A stretch of DNA of 35,444 nucleotides from Pseudomonadota bacterium (GCA_023433655.1 JAEYUE010000040.1:1-35444); one strand, 5' to 3'. Positions 16,724 to 25,396 are shown, counted from the stretch's first letter. Translations and numbers: made by a program. The notes: generated by a model from the letters alone, not told the origin.

Positions 16724-17719
16724 TTGCGCCTCGACCGCCGGTGGCTCTGGCGACGGGTTCTGACCGGAATGGCGGCGTCTCCCTATCTCCAGTGGCTTTC
16801 CCGCAGCCTGCCGCCGCAAAGCTTTCGGCCCGCCCGCCCGCCGGCCGTCGGGGACGCGGTGCTGGGCTACGCCACCGGCTATGACATCGCCGAGATCTCG
16901 CCCTTCGTCCGCTCCTTGCGTGCGGTCTACTCCGGACAGGTCATCCTCGTGGTCGATCACAAACCGGCCCTGCTGGCGTGGCTGTCGTCCCACGGTGTTG
17001 AAGCGGTGATCGCGGCCGACCGCCTCATGCACTGGGCACCTCATCCGGTGGTGGCCCGTTTCGCCGTCTATGCGCAGATACTCCAGGAGCGACCCGGGAT
17101 CCGCAATGTCGTGACGACCGACGTCCGCGACGTCGTCTTCCAGGGCGATCCCTTCGTCGGCCCGCCAGGCGAGCTGGAATTCTATGTCGAGGCGGAACAG
17201 TGGCGCCTGGCCGATCATGCCTTCAATCTGAAGCACCTGAGGGCTCTGGTCGGCGAGGGGCTGGCGGGCGCCCTTGGCCGGCGCGCCTGTGTCTGCGTCG
17301 GAGTCGTGGCGGGATCGTCCGCCGCAGTGGCCCGCTTGTGCCGGGCCATTCTCCTTCTGTGCGCCATTCCCAGGTCCCGCGTCGGTGGCGCGTTCGGCGC
17401 CGATCAGGCCGCATGCAACGTCATCGCGCATCTCAATCTCATCGGCGGCGAGATTCTACCCAACTACGGGCGGGTCGCGACGATCGGCCTGACTGCGCCC
17501 GAACGTCTTGGGTTCGAGGATGGAGTGATCCTCAATCCTGACGCCAGCGTCAGCCCGATCGTCCATCAGTACGATCGCATCCCGCCCCTGGCCGCCCATG
17601 TGCGGGACCGCTGGGGCACGCCGGCCGCCGCCGGCCGCCGTGGCTGGGCCGGGCCGGTGCGGCGACGGGTGACGGCGCTCGGCGGCTCGCTTCTGCGCCG
17701 CTGGCCAGAATTGCGCTGA
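16724..17719 (+). CDS. Putative GT-A-type glycosyltransferase
   Basis: The product has up to 331 residues. The core VLGYATGYDIAEISPFVRSL ... GQVILVVDHKPALLAWLSSH ... RFAVYAQILQE ... NVVTTDVRDVVFQGDPFVG is a nucleotide-sugar-binding Rossmann-like half ending in a TDVRDVVFQ motif. That motif corresponds to the DxD metal site of GT-A enzymes (the variant S/TDxRDVxFQxDPF). The part FGADQAACNVIAHLNLIGGE then matches the acceptor half of such proteins. The TTG start at 16724 adds a basic leader; the in-frame ATG at 16769 (MAASPYLQWLSRS) is equally possible. No signal peptide or membrane helix, so it is probably cytosolic. It has no operon partner. The donor and acceptor are unknown. Confidence 0.6.
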   Translation: MRLDRRWLWRRVLTGMAASPYLQWLSRSLPPQSFRPARPPAVGDAVLGYATGYDIAEISPFVRSLRAVYSGQVILVVDHKPALLAWLSSHGVEAVIAADRLMHWAPHPVVARFAVYAQILQERPGIRNVVTTDVRDVVFQGDPFVGPPGELEFYVEAEQWRLADHAFNLKHLRALVGEGLAGALGRRACVCVGVVAGSSAAVARLCRAILLLCAIPRSRVGGAFGADQAACNVIAHLNLIGGEILPNYGRVATIGLTAPERLGFEDGVILNPDASVSPIVHQYDRIPPLAAHVRDRWGTPAAAGRRGWAGPVRRRVTALGGSLLRRWPELR

Positions 17720-17780
17720 TTGCGGGGAGGCCGTCCCTCGTCGTCCTCGTTCAGGCGAGCGATCGGGACGGCCGCCGCGA

Positions 17781-18013
17781 TCAGTGCAGAGCCTCGCCTC
17801 CGGCCGGATCGATCTGGCGAAGCTGCCCGGCCACATCCTGAACGGCCTCCGCCACGGGGGCTCCCTGGTCCAGCGGCGGGGCCGCGCGCGCCGGCGCCGC
17901 CTCGAACGCATCGACGCCGAAGTCACAATGACCAGCATCATGGCCATCGCGCAGCGCCCGCCCATCGCCGTCGCCGCGAAGAACAGTGAGGTGGACCATG
18001 CGACTGAACTCAC
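17781..18013 (-). pseudogene. Possible frameshifted small membrane protein
   Basis: On the minus strand, one frame from 18013 encodes TSLFFAATAMGGRCAMAMML then VIVTSA, a good membrane helix. The coding character then moves to the next frame at about 17915, giving FGVDAFEAAPARAAPPLDQG and VAEAVQDVAGQLRQIDPAGG to a stop at 17781. A single frameshift would join them into a protein of about 75 residues with one membrane helix and an Ala/Pro-rich tail. An unbroken ORF from the ATG at 17999 also exists, but its first third is Gly/Asp/His-rich, typical of a shadow frame. No family recognised. Confidence 0.3.
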
Positions 18014-18379
18014 CGGGCGCGATGGGCGCCGTCCATGGCGTTCGCCGGCTGAGGGCCGCCCCCCGGAGCGGCGGCTCGACGCAGGCCCGGGCCCGGCGCG
18101 GTAAGGTGAAATTGCATGAGCGGCGTCATGTAAGGGAAGGCTCCGCGCCGCGCCGTCTCGACCTGTCAGGCGCTTCGCGGGGGCTCCATCCGCGGACCCG
18201 CCCCCGGCCAGGCGGTGGAGCGAGGGACCTTCCGGGGGCCCTCCCTTTCCGGCCGGGCGTGCGGTTCTCCATGGCCGCGCCGGCCCGGTCCAGGGCGGGG
18301 GGCGGCCAGCGGCGAGCCCCTCCGGGTGTGCTGGACCGGGTGTTCTAGGCTGCGGTCGAGCCTGATCTGGAAGGGGCGA

Positions 18380-18852
18380 TGCCGGACGCCACGGTCATTC
18401 GCGCCCGGGAGGCTGGCGCGCCAGGAGGCGGCAGGACACCGCCCCGGCCGCCTCCGGTATTGCACCGGCGCGGCCACTGCCGATCCGGGCGCCTCCGCCG
18501 CGGCGATGGCCGGCGTCATGTCGTCAAGCGCGAACCCGGGCGGGGCAAGGCGCGAGACGAAGGTCGCGACAGCTTCGCCGGCGGCGACGTCCGGCCCGCC
18601 CTGAGTCCAAGGCAGTGCGCCGGCGTCGGGCGTCATCCGGTTCAGGGGCCCGGCCGCGGCCAGCCAGTTGAATTGCCCGGTCGCGGAGAACGGGGCGTCC
18701 GCGGAGATCGCGCCTCGTTCGGCGAGGACGGCGAAGGCGTCGGCAAGGCTCCCGATGTTGCGCTCCCATAGGGCGGCAGGCTCGCCAATTGGAGTTCGGC
18801 CTCCATCCCCTGGAGGGGGCGGACGCCGGCCCGTGTCTGACGATTGACACAC
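18380..18852 (-). pseudogene. Gene remnant of unknown family
   Basis: The minus strand from about 18795 to 18480 reads LWERNIGSLADAFAVLAERG, then TGQFNWLAAAGPLNRMTPDA, then AVATFVSRLAPPGFALDDMT. This is clearly protein-like, with normal codon use. At the 5' side the frame before it (MEAELQLASLPP) is shifted by one base, and at the 3' side the sequence dissolves into Arg/Pro-rich frames. I read it as a decayed gene. I cannot name the family. Between 18014 and 18380 nothing convincing is seen. Confidence 0.3.
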
Positions 18853-18972
18853 AAATGCCCGGTTCGAGTGAAGCGAAAAATCATGACAGCCCCCCGAGTC
18901 GCCTTGACCGATTGTGCGCTGCCGCCCTCGCCGGGTGGTTGAGCCGTCGGATAGGCCGGCGAGAGATTTACC

Positions 18973-21900
18973 GTGGGAGCCGCCGTCTTGGCCGTCAGAA
19001 CCTCATATTCCACTCGCCTGCACACCTCCGCCGCGGCAGGGATCCTGATTTTCGCCGCCTGCCTGGGCGGCGGCGCCAGCGCCAGCGCACAGACCGCGCC
19101 GTCCGGCTCACAGGACCCGGAAGCGTCCGTCGAGATCGAAGAAGTTATTGTCACAGGGTCACGGATTCGCCGCGATCCCGCCACCGCGCCGACGCCGCTT
19201 ATTCAAGTGCAGCGCGAAGAACTCCTGGCGACCGGCTTGAGCTCCGTGATCGACTACCTGGCGACCATCCCCGCCCTGCAGAATTCTCTGGTGCCTTCAG
19301 ACACCACGGGCGTGTTGAACGCCGGAGGCCTCGCCCTCCCCAACCTGCGCAACCTCGGCACAGGCAGGACGCTGACCCTCGTCGACGGACGGCGTCATGT
19401 CGCTTCGCCCGCGGGCACCCTCTCCGTCGACATCGACACCATACCGCGCCTGCTGATCGAGAACATCGAAATCGTGACCGGCGGGGCGTCGTCGGTCTAC
19501 GGCGCGGACGCCGTATCGGGTGTCCTGAACTTCGTCCTTCGGAAGGATTTCGAGGGCCTTGAAGTCGATGCGACCTATTTCCAGCTCAACCAGGACGGGG
19601 AGGCGGCGCAACGGCTATCAGCCCTCGCGGGCGCAAACCTCCTGGACCGCCGCCTCAATGTCTATGTCTTCGGGGAATACGAGAATCAGGCCGAAGTCAG
19701 GGCCGCCGATGTCGACTGGCTTCGCGCCGGCTGGGGCCTGGTCGGGAGGGACGCGGACACCGCATCAGCGCCGTACGACGGCATTCTTGACGCCGAGTTG
19801 TACCGTGACCGCCGGACGCTCCAGATCCTGCAATGGGGCCAGGTGACGCTCGCCAACAGCTACCAGCCCAGCGCGCTTTCCAACCCCAATGTCGTGCCGC
19901 TCGGCAATTGCACCGGAACGAGCATCACCGCGAGCCAGTGCTTCGGCGTCGCGCCGGGCAGCACCTATGTATTCGAGGGCGCGACCGCGCGCCCGGCAGA
20001 TTTCGGCGACTGGGTCGCCCGGACGGGCGCCAATCGCACCGTGAACGTGGGGGGCGACGGCGAGAACCCCAACACCATCTTCAACATCACCTCATTCTTT
20101 CCCGAGTCGAAGGCGGCCCGATTCCAGGCCGGGGCCAACTTCGCGATCACGCCGAACATCAACCTGTATGCCGAGGCGAAATATGTCGATGAGACCACCC
20201 GGTTCGGGACCGGTCTCTCGTTTGCGGACGTCTATATCAGCAACGCGGTCTCCGGAAACGACTCGCTGCAGATTCTGAGCCCGAGAACCTCGGGGCCGAC
20301 CGCCTTTCTCGCCCGGCTGGACAACGCGTTCCTGCCGGCCAATCTGCGCGCCGCGATCGAGAACAACCGCGCCACCCAATACGGGCCAGCCACCGCCGGC
20401 GCTCCGGGGGCCCCCACCGGGACAGCCGCCGCTCCCTTCGCCCGCTATACCGCCTGGACGGTCCCGCGGCGGCAGATCAATGAACGCCAGCTTGAACGCT
20501 ACGTCATCGGCTTGAACGGCAACGCCGACGGACTGGGATTCCTCCGGAACGTCGACTGGGATCTGGGCTATACTTTCGGGCGCGCGGACAACCGCAACAA
20601 TGAAGCCGGGTATGACGGGGAACGTTTCGCCTACGCCCTGGACTCGGTGATCGATACGGCCGGCGTTCTGGGCGCGCCAGGCGCTCCGGTGTGCCGGGTC
20701 AGGCTGCTGACGGCGAACGGCGGGACCGTGACGAACCGCAATGTCGGCAACGGCCCGGCTCAACTGACCGCCAATGACCCCCAGGTCAGGGATTGCAAGC
20801 CGATGAACATCTTCGGCCAGGGGAACCAGTCCGCGGAATCGCTCGCCTACGTCGCTGCCGACATCAACGTCATACAATACAACGAGCAGCACAACGCCGT
20901 CGGCAGCGTGTCCGGTCAGCTTTGGGATCTGTGGGGAGCGGGCAATATCGGCGTGGCCGTGGGCGCCGAGTACCGGCGGGAGGAGACAGCCGCCCAGGGA
21001 CGCGACGCGGACACGAGGGGCCGATGGCTGCTTCTCAACACCGGCCCCGACATGCCGCGTGTCAGCTACGAGACGAAGGAAGCGTTCGCTGAGCTGTCAG
21101 TCCCGTTGTTCCGGGACTCCTGGCTTGGCGACTTTGCCGAGCTGAGCGGAAGCTACCGATACTCTGACTATTCCACCTTCGGGGGCACCGAAGTGTACGG
21201 GGTCAACCTGGTCTACCGCCCGATCGCCGACATCGCCTTCAAGACAAGCTTCAACACCTCGATTCGCGTTCCGAGCCTTGGGGAAACCAATCAGCCCGCG
21301 ACACAGACATTCCTGGCCTTTACGGACCCCTGCTCCGCCATCAATATCCAGAACCTGCCCGATCGCGACGCCGCGAACAATCGGATCGCGAACTGCGCGG
21401 CCCTGGCGTCGCAGCTCGGGCTGACGTTCAACTTCTCCGACCCGCTTGCGGCTAACGCCTACCGCCCTGTCTATGTCAGCAGCGTGCCAGGCAGGAATGC
21501 GGGCAACCCGTTGCTTAAACCGGAGGAATCCAACTCCTTCACATTCTCGACCGTGATACAGCCGCGATTCATCCCGAACTTTTCACTTGTCCTGGATTAT
21601 TACGAGATCCAGATCGACGATGTGATCGCGGCTGTTTCTGCGCAGATCGCAGCGAATAACTGTGTAAGCGGGCCGACGTTGAATCTGCCGGCCTGCAGCA
21701 CCCTCACCCGCTCGCCGGCCGATGATCCCAACACGCCGAGCGACGACCGGTTTATGCTGATCGATTTCCTGCAAACCTCGATCAACTACGCCAAACGAAA
21801 CGTCAGAGGTCTCGATTTCAGCACCCGGTACAGCATCGATACCGAAGAGGTGTTTGGAAAGGGCTGGGGCACGCTGACTCACCGGCTGGACGGAAGCTGG

Positions 21901-22308
21901 CTCATAGAGCAGAAGAATTTCAATAACATTGATAACCCGGGAGACTTCACCGAACTTTCCAGCACCATTTCCTTTCCGCGGGTGCGTTTGACTTCCAACC
22001 TGACCTGGAAGCCGACGGAGCGTCTTGCGATCACATGGACGGCCGATTTTCAGACCGCCCAGGACATTGTAACGATACGAAACTTTGTCCAGAACGCCGA
22101 CCAGCGGGATGTCGACTTCTTGAGCACGGGCAACTTCGTCCGGAATGATTTTTCCGCGCGCTACGAGCTTCGCGATGACCTCACCCTCCGGGCGGGCGTG
22201 ACGAATGCGTTCGATGCCGAACAGGCCCGTCATATGGGCGGCGCGATTTCGGACAATTTCGATGTCTACGGGCGACGCTTCAATGTCGGCCTGAACTACC
22301 GCTACTGA
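18973..22308 (+). CDS. Large TonB-dependent receptor (plug and barrel)
   Basis: A 1111-residue outer-membrane transporter. Signal peptide about residues 16-40 (AAAGILIFAACLGGGASASA). TonB box and linker EEVIVTGSRIRRDPA at about 56-70. The plug runs to about residue 190 with LNLRNLGTGRTLTLVDGRRH-like PNLRNLGTGRTLTLVDGRRH and IEIVTGGASSVYGADAVSGV. A long barrel follows, with Cys pairs in surface loops and the C-terminus RRFNVGLNYRY ending in an aromatic residue. There is no STN domain, so it should not signal to a FecR. The class is the large receptor type abundant in Caulobacter and sphingomonads, used for oligosaccharides, peptides or plant compounds. The GTG start has GAGAG upstream. It is a single-gene unit closed by the terminator at 22334-22365. 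Confidence 0.9.
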   Translation: MGAAVLAVRTSYSTRLHTSAAAGILIFAACLGGGASASAQTAPSGSQDPEASVEIEEVIVTGSRIRRDPATAPTPLIQVQREELLATGLSSVIDYLATIPALQNSLVPSDTTGVLNAGGLALPNLRNLGTGRTLTLVDGRRHVASPAGTLSVDIDTIPRLLIENIEIVTGGASSVYGADAVSGVLNFVLRKDFEGLEVDATYFQLNQDGEAAQRLSALAGANLLDRRLNVYVFGEYENQAEVRAADVDWLRAGWGLVGRDADTASAPYDGILDAELYRDRRTLQILQWGQVTLANSYQPSALSNPNVVPLGNCTGTSITASQCFGVAPGSTYVFEGATARPADFGDWVARTGANRTVNVGGDGENPNTIFNITSFFPESKAARFQAGANFAITPNINLYAEAKYVDETTRFGTGLSFADVYISNAVSGNDSLQILSPRTSGPTAFLARLDNAFLPANLRAAIENNRATQYGPATAGAPGAPTGTAAAPFARYTAWTVPRRQINERQLERYVIGLNGNADGLGFLRNVDWDLGYTFGRADNRNNEAGYDGERFAYALDSVIDTAGVLGAPGAPVCRVRLLTANGGTVTNRNVGNGPAQLTANDPQVRDCKPMNIFGQGNQSAESLAYVAADINVIQYNEQHNAVGSVSGQLWDLWGAGNIGVAVGAEYRREETAAQGRDADTRGRWLLLNTGPDMPRVSYETKEAFAELSVPLFRDSWLGDFAELSGSYRYSDYSTFGGTEVYGVNLVYRPIADIAFKTSFNTSIRVPSLGETNQPATQTFLAFTDPCSAINIQNLPDRDAANNRIANCAALASQLGLTFNFSDPLAANAYRPVYVSSVPGRNAGNPLLKPEESNSFTFSTVIQPRFIPNFSLVLDYYEIQIDDVIAAVSAQIAANNCVSGPTLNLPACSTLTRSPADDPNTPSDDRFMLIDFLQTSINYAKRNVRGLDFSTRYSIDTEEVFGKGWGTLTHRLDGSWLIEQKNFNNIDNPGDFTELSSTISFPRVRLTSNLTWKPTERLAITWTADFQTAQDIVTIRNFVQNADQRDVDFLSTGNFVRNDFSARYELRDDLTLRAGVTNAFDAEQARHMGGAISDNFDVYGRRFNVGLNYRY

Positions 22309-22333
22309 TCCGGCGGTCCGGGCGATGCATGGG

Positions 22334-22365
22334 AAGAAGGCGGCTCCGAGGAGCCGCCTTCTTTT
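22334..22365 (+). terminator. Rho-independent terminator of the large receptor gene
   Basis: AAGAAGGCGGCTC (22334-22346) pairs perfectly with GAGCCGCCTTCTT (22351-22363) around a 4-nt loop, followed by TTTTC. It starts 25 bp after the receptor stop. The A-tract on the 5' side would also let it work, more weakly, in the opposite direction. Confidence 0.92.
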
Positions 22366-23059
22366 CGTCTTCGATGATTTCTCGCCTGCAGCCCGCCGGG
22401 CGAACCCGCGCGCGCCTCGGCCCGCCCGGCCGGCCTTCAGCCACGGCGCCGCCGGGAGCGCCATCCTGGTCTCGCCGGGTCGCCGGCGCCGCGCGTGGGA
22501 GGTGGGACCATCGGTTTGGTTCGCGCGCGCTTTTGGTCCGCGCGCTCTTAATGACGTTCCGCCGCCGGCCCCGCCCCAATGACGGCGATCAGGCGCGAGC
22601 GCGATCTGAATCTCGCGAAGCCGCACGGCAAGCCGGCCTGGCCGGCCTCCCTGGCCCGGGAAGCCGGCTCCGGGCGGCGGCGGCATGTCCTCCGGTCATC
22701 GCACCCTGATCATGACGTGGACAGCAAGCCGGGAGGGGCCGGATCGCCCGTCCGCGGGGGCGGCGACGGCCCGGGTTCCCCGCGATGGGGTCTCGCGAGA
22801 GCAGGTTGGCGGCTGGCCGGACCACCTGCACGACGTCAGAGTATCGCTGCGGCATGACATCAGCCTTCATGCGACCATCCTGTCGCTGTCCTGGCGCGAG
22901 GATGACGACACGGAGCGCCGAAAGCGTGCCGCCATGGAGATCGCCGCCGTCTCGTCCCTGGAACGCCAGGGCGCGGATGGGCAGGGAGCGGCCTGGCTCG
23001 CCCCCAGCGACCTGGTTCGTACCCGCCGTGCGACCCCGGGCGCCGGGCGGCCTCAGGCC
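22366..23059. other. Intergenic region, 694 bp, with one coding-like stretch
   Basis: No gene is clear. On the plus strand about 22825-23040 reads DHLHDVRVSLRHDISLHATI, then LSLSWREDDDTERRKRAAME, then IAAVSSLERQGADGQGAAWL with codon use like real genes. The frame could start at the ATG at 22712, but there is no ribosome site, and it would run to 23233 across the 3' end of the convergent acetyltransferase gene. It is either a small unknown gene or a remnant. Nothing else is seen in the GC-rich part 22366-22700. Confidence 0.3.
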
Positions 23060-23527
23060 CTATTTCGCGATCGGCGGCCCCGGCTGGATGTCGAAATGAA
23101 GCACGTCCCGGCGCGTCCCGACGCTCTCGTAGAGCGCGATCGCTGGCTCATCGCCATAATCAGCCTGGACGAAGACGGCCCAGGCGCCGCTTGCAGCGGC
23201 GATCTCCCGCAGCTCGCCGATCAGTGCGGTTGAAAGACCGCGACGCCTGTAGGGGGCGGCCACGGCGAGATCGTAGATATAGAGTTCGCTGCGGGCTTGC
23301 TCCAGCTTTTCGAGTTCGTAGGCCACGAGCCCGGCCAGCACCTCGCCTTGGGCTTCAGCCACGAGGACTATGATGTGGTCCCTGGATAGCAAGGACTTCA
23401 GATAGGCGTCGTCCGCCGCCGCCGTTGACGTCTGTGGCCCGGCGAACGCCTGGGCGAACAGGGCGTTCAGCGCCCGCAGCAGTTCGACATCGGGCGGAGC
23501 GAGGCGCCGGACTTGAGTCTGCTTCAT
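23060..23527 (-). CDS. AAC(3)-I-family aminoglycoside N-acetyltransferase-like GNAT enzyme
   Basis: A 155-residue GNAT acetyltransferase. The segments LEKLEQARSELYIYDLAVAA, PYRRRGLSTALI, VQADYGDEPAIALYESVG and DVLHFDIQP closely follow the AAC(3)-I enzymes, whose equivalents are EQPRSEIYIYDLAV, HRRQGIATALI, VQADYGDDPAVALY and VMHFDI. RRRGLSTA is the acetyl-CoA pyrophosphate loop. Family members acetylate the 3-amino group of gentamicin-type aminoglycosides; whether this copy does is inference. Length matches the family. The ATG at 23527 has GGAG at 6 nt. It starts 35 bp after the TetR gene stop on the same strand, so the two are probably one transcript. No integron or transposase sequence lies beside it, which suggests a resident chromosomal copy. 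Confidence 0.82.
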   Translation of the reverse strand: MKQTQVRRLAPPDVELLRALNALFAQAFAGPQTSTAAADDAYLKSLLSRDHIIVLVAEAQGEVLAGLVAYELEKLEQARSELYIYDLAVAAPYRRRGLSTALIGELREIAAASGAWAVFVQADYGDEPAIALYESVGTRRDVLHFDIQPGPPIAK

Positions 23528-23562
23528 GTCGCGCTCCATCGGTCGCGCCCCGGTCAATTCCC

Positions 23563-24213
23563 TCACCCGGCTCCCTCCAGGGATTCGAAAGCCTCGGGTC
23601 TGACGAGCGCCTCCACAAGCGTCCTCGAGAGCCATTTCTGATACTGTTCGGGCGTCCAACCGCCGTCCTGAACCAGGATCCGATAGACATCCCTGCTGGT
23701 GTACATCCACATGATGCGCCGCGCTTCGGCCAGACTGAGTCCCTCCCGCGCTTTCGACTGCGAGAACAGAAGCTTGACGCGGTCGGCCTGCATATCGAAC
23801 CGGAGTGTCTCGAACCTGGCCTCAATGTCCCTCAGCGCGGGGGAAAAGGCGGCAGCGCCGCGCATCCAGGCCAGCTCCGCAAGCTCGCTTTCGTAGATGG
23901 CTCTCGAAATGTGCGCCGTCAGCGCCACGAGCCTCGCCGAGTCGGTGACGCCTTCCATCACAGCCTGCGCGGTTCGGAAGCGCTCCCCGAACAGCGCGGT
24001 GTGCATGATGGCTTGAAGAATGCCGTCCTTGGATTTGTACTGCGCATACACCGTGGAGGCCGCCACTCCGGCCTTGGCGGCGATCTGCGCGATGGTGACC
24101 CGGTCGATCCCGTCGCGGGCGAACAGGGTCTTCGCGGCGTCTCGCACACGCAACCGTGTCGCTTCGGCGGTCTGCCCGCGGCGCTTGGAGTTATAGGCTC
24201 TCGGCTGGCTCAT
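23563..24213 (-). CDS. TetR/AcrR-family transcriptional regulator
   Basis: A 216-residue regulator. The N-terminal helix-turn-helix (RLRVRDAAKTLFARDGIDRV then TIAQIAAKAGVAASTVYAQY) is typical of TetR proteins. The C-terminal part, residues about 70-205, is all-helical and forms the ligand pocket and dimer face; it does not resemble a subgroup I can name. The ATG at 24213 is chosen; a TTG at 24225 is the alternative. The promoter at 24224-24252 would put the transcript start within a few bases of this ATG, so a leaderless mRNA is likely and explains the missing ribosome site. It precedes the AAC(3)-I-like gene and probably controls it and itself. Confidence 0.87.
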   Translation of the reverse strand: MSQPRAYNSKRRGQTAEATRLRVRDAAKTLFARDGIDRVTIAQIAAKAGVAASTVYAQYKSKDGILQAIMHTALFGERFRTAQAVMEGVTDSARLVALTAHISRAIYESELAELAWMRGAAAFSPALRDIEARFETLRFDMQADRVKLLFSQSKAREGLSLAEARRIMWMYTSRDVYRILVQDGGWTPEQYQKWLSRTLVEALVRPEAFESLEGAG

Positions 24214-24220
24214 CGACACA

Positions 24221-24252
24221 TTCAATATAGCTTACTGCTTTCAATTCGTCAC
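24221..24252 (-). promoter_or_regulatory. Promoter of the tetR unit overlapping the shared 13-bp motif
   Basis: On the minus strand GTGACG (24247-24252) and TATATT (24224-24229) are separated by 17 bp, a good sigma-70 fit (4/6 and 5/6). The -10 lies inside AAGCTATATTGAA (24221-24233 reversed), which recurs upstream of the DUF998 gene at 12541-12553. TTGAA occurs on both sides of AGCAGTAAGCTATA, so a dimer site is conceivable. Transcription would begin about 3-6 bp before the ATG. Confidence 0.6.
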
Positions 24253-24353
24253 CTGATGCGAGATGCTTCGTTTCATGGAGACGCCGCCTGGCGACCGTGG
24301 GGCGTTCACGCGCCCGACGTGCGGTCAAAAATCCGGACGGAGCGAAGAACCCT

Positions 24354-24578
24354 ATGACATTCAAGGCCTATATCGACAACATTCAGGCCAGGACCTGCAA
24401 GACCCCCGACGATTTTCGCCAGTTGGTCGAGCAGAAAGGCTTCACCGAAGGCGGCGCGATCAGAAGGGGCGTAAAGGCCGGGAAGATCATCGACTGGTTG
24501 AAGGAAGACTTCGACCTTGGGCGAGGTCATGCGATGGCTGTCTATGCGCTGCTCCAGGGGCGTAAAGGTAGTTCGTGA
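24354..24578 (+). CDS. DUF4287 domain protein
   Basis: A complete 74-residue protein made of one DUF4287 domain: MTFKAYIDNIQARTCKTPDD, then FRQLVEQKGFTEGG, then VKAGKIIDWLKEDFDLGRGH and AMAVYALLQG. The usual family consensus has Gly where this one has Cys in ARTCKTP. The domain is a small helical unit found alone or fused to DUF5655; no activity is established. It is divergent from the tetR unit, with a 140-bp shared upstream region, so both could be under the TetR protein. GGAG lies 15 nt upstream of the ATG, rather far. It is the last ordinary-looking chromosomal gene before the decayed region. Confidence 0.82.
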   Translation: MTFKAYIDNIQARTCKTPDDFRQLVEQKGFTEGGAIRRGVKAGKIIDWLKEDFDLGRGHAMAVYALLQGRKGSS

Positions 24579-24743
24579 TATGCGGCCGGGAGCTTGAGAG
24601 CAGTGTCGTGACGATCAACAACCGCATAACCTCCCACCGCTATCTGCCGGCAAACCGCCGCCGGCCTGGTCCGAATGGCGGGCCAGCGAGGCGCCGGCCG
24701 CTGCGGCGCATGTCCAGCGCCGCGCCTGGAGGCAGGGGGGTTT

Positions 24744-24896
24744 TCACGCCCTCCGGAGATCGTTCGAGCAGATAGAACGGCGTGGCCCCGATGGGCCGTT
24801 CGGCACGTCGTAGACTTCCCGCAGAAGGCCCGCCGTCATGTCTTCGAACTGTTGCCAGTGAAGGGGCGGCTGAAAGAACTGCGGACCGGGTCCCAT
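24744..24896 (-). pseudogene. Truncated N-terminus of a nuclease-like (defence-type) protein
   Basis: The ATG at 24896 has an excellent ribosome site (GGAGG, 7 nt) and opens a 50-codon frame: FFQPPLHWQQFEDMTAGLLR then EVYDVPNG, ending in unrelated residues at 24744. The pattern W-x-x-FE-x-[LM]T-x-x-L-x-RE-x-Y is the usual beginning of restriction-endonuclease-like domains fused to NTPases in defence proteins, which continue with GRxGQxQxGVD; that continuation is missing here. After it, a shifted frame (ATPFYLLERSPEGVKTPLPP) looks coding to about 24650. I read this as the broken 5' end of a larger gene. The rest of 24579-25123 holds no other gene. Confidence 0.4.
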
Positions 24897-25123
24897 GGCG
24901 GCCTCCAAGAAAAACGTGCGCGGCGCAGGCGGTCACTTGCGTCAGGGTTAGGCGCGCGGACCGAAGACGAGTGGCCTGAATCGGCCGGTTGAGGCGTAGT
25001 ATCGTTCAGCTTAACCGTGAACGGGACGGAGACACCCGGCAATCGCATGCATGGGTTGCCCGATCTGGTTTGAAGCAGGAAGTTTCGCCATCGGGGACGG
25101 CGGCGATCCGTGCTGGAGGACAA

Positions 25124-25396
25124 ATGCCGAAGATCGTTCTGATCGCGACGGCCTGGGGGCCCGCCTTTGGCGGCGTGAATACCCTCAACCAGGACCTTGC
25201 CATGGGCCTGGACGAGGTCCTCGGCGACGGCGAGGTGTACTGCCCGCTGCCCGGCGCTACTGCCGTCGTGGACCCGAGTCCGCGCGGCCGGAGGGCTCAA
25301 GCCTGGGTCCGCGAGCCGAGGTGTCGCGAGATGACGGGAACCGCCGCCTCGAGACGGTCGAGCACGGCGGCCACGGGCGTGGCGGCGTGGGCGTAG
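25124..25396 (+). pseudogene. Truncated N-terminus of a glycosyltransferase-4-like domain protein
   Basis: The ATG at 25124 follows GGAGGACAA, a strong ribosome site. The first 48 residues (MPKIVLIATAWGPAFGGVNT, LNQDLAMGLDEVLGDGEVYC, PLPGATA) match the beginning of glycosyltransferase-4-like domains (xKILLIxTxWxxxxGGINxFNxDL), which in bacteria are often the first domain of large STAND/TPR-type proteins. From about 25270 the frame is Arg-rich, without similarity, and runs into the 3' end of the opposite-strand gene that ends at 25297. The body of the gene is missing. It is divergent from the fragment at 24744-24896, with 227 bp between the two starts. Confidence 0.5.

Noticed and set aside
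16475..17431. Long minus-strand open frame (318 codons) opposite the glycosyltransferase-like gene
   Set aside because: It is a shadow of the plus-strand gene: composition is Arg/Gly/Asp-rich, there is no start signal or family likeness, while the opposite frame has the TDVRDVVFQ motif.
22685..23233. 182-codon plus-strand ORF as a firm gene
   Set aside because: The middle looks coding, but there is no ribosome site and its end runs 170 bp into the well-supported acetyltransferase gene on the other strand; kept only as a coding-like stretch.
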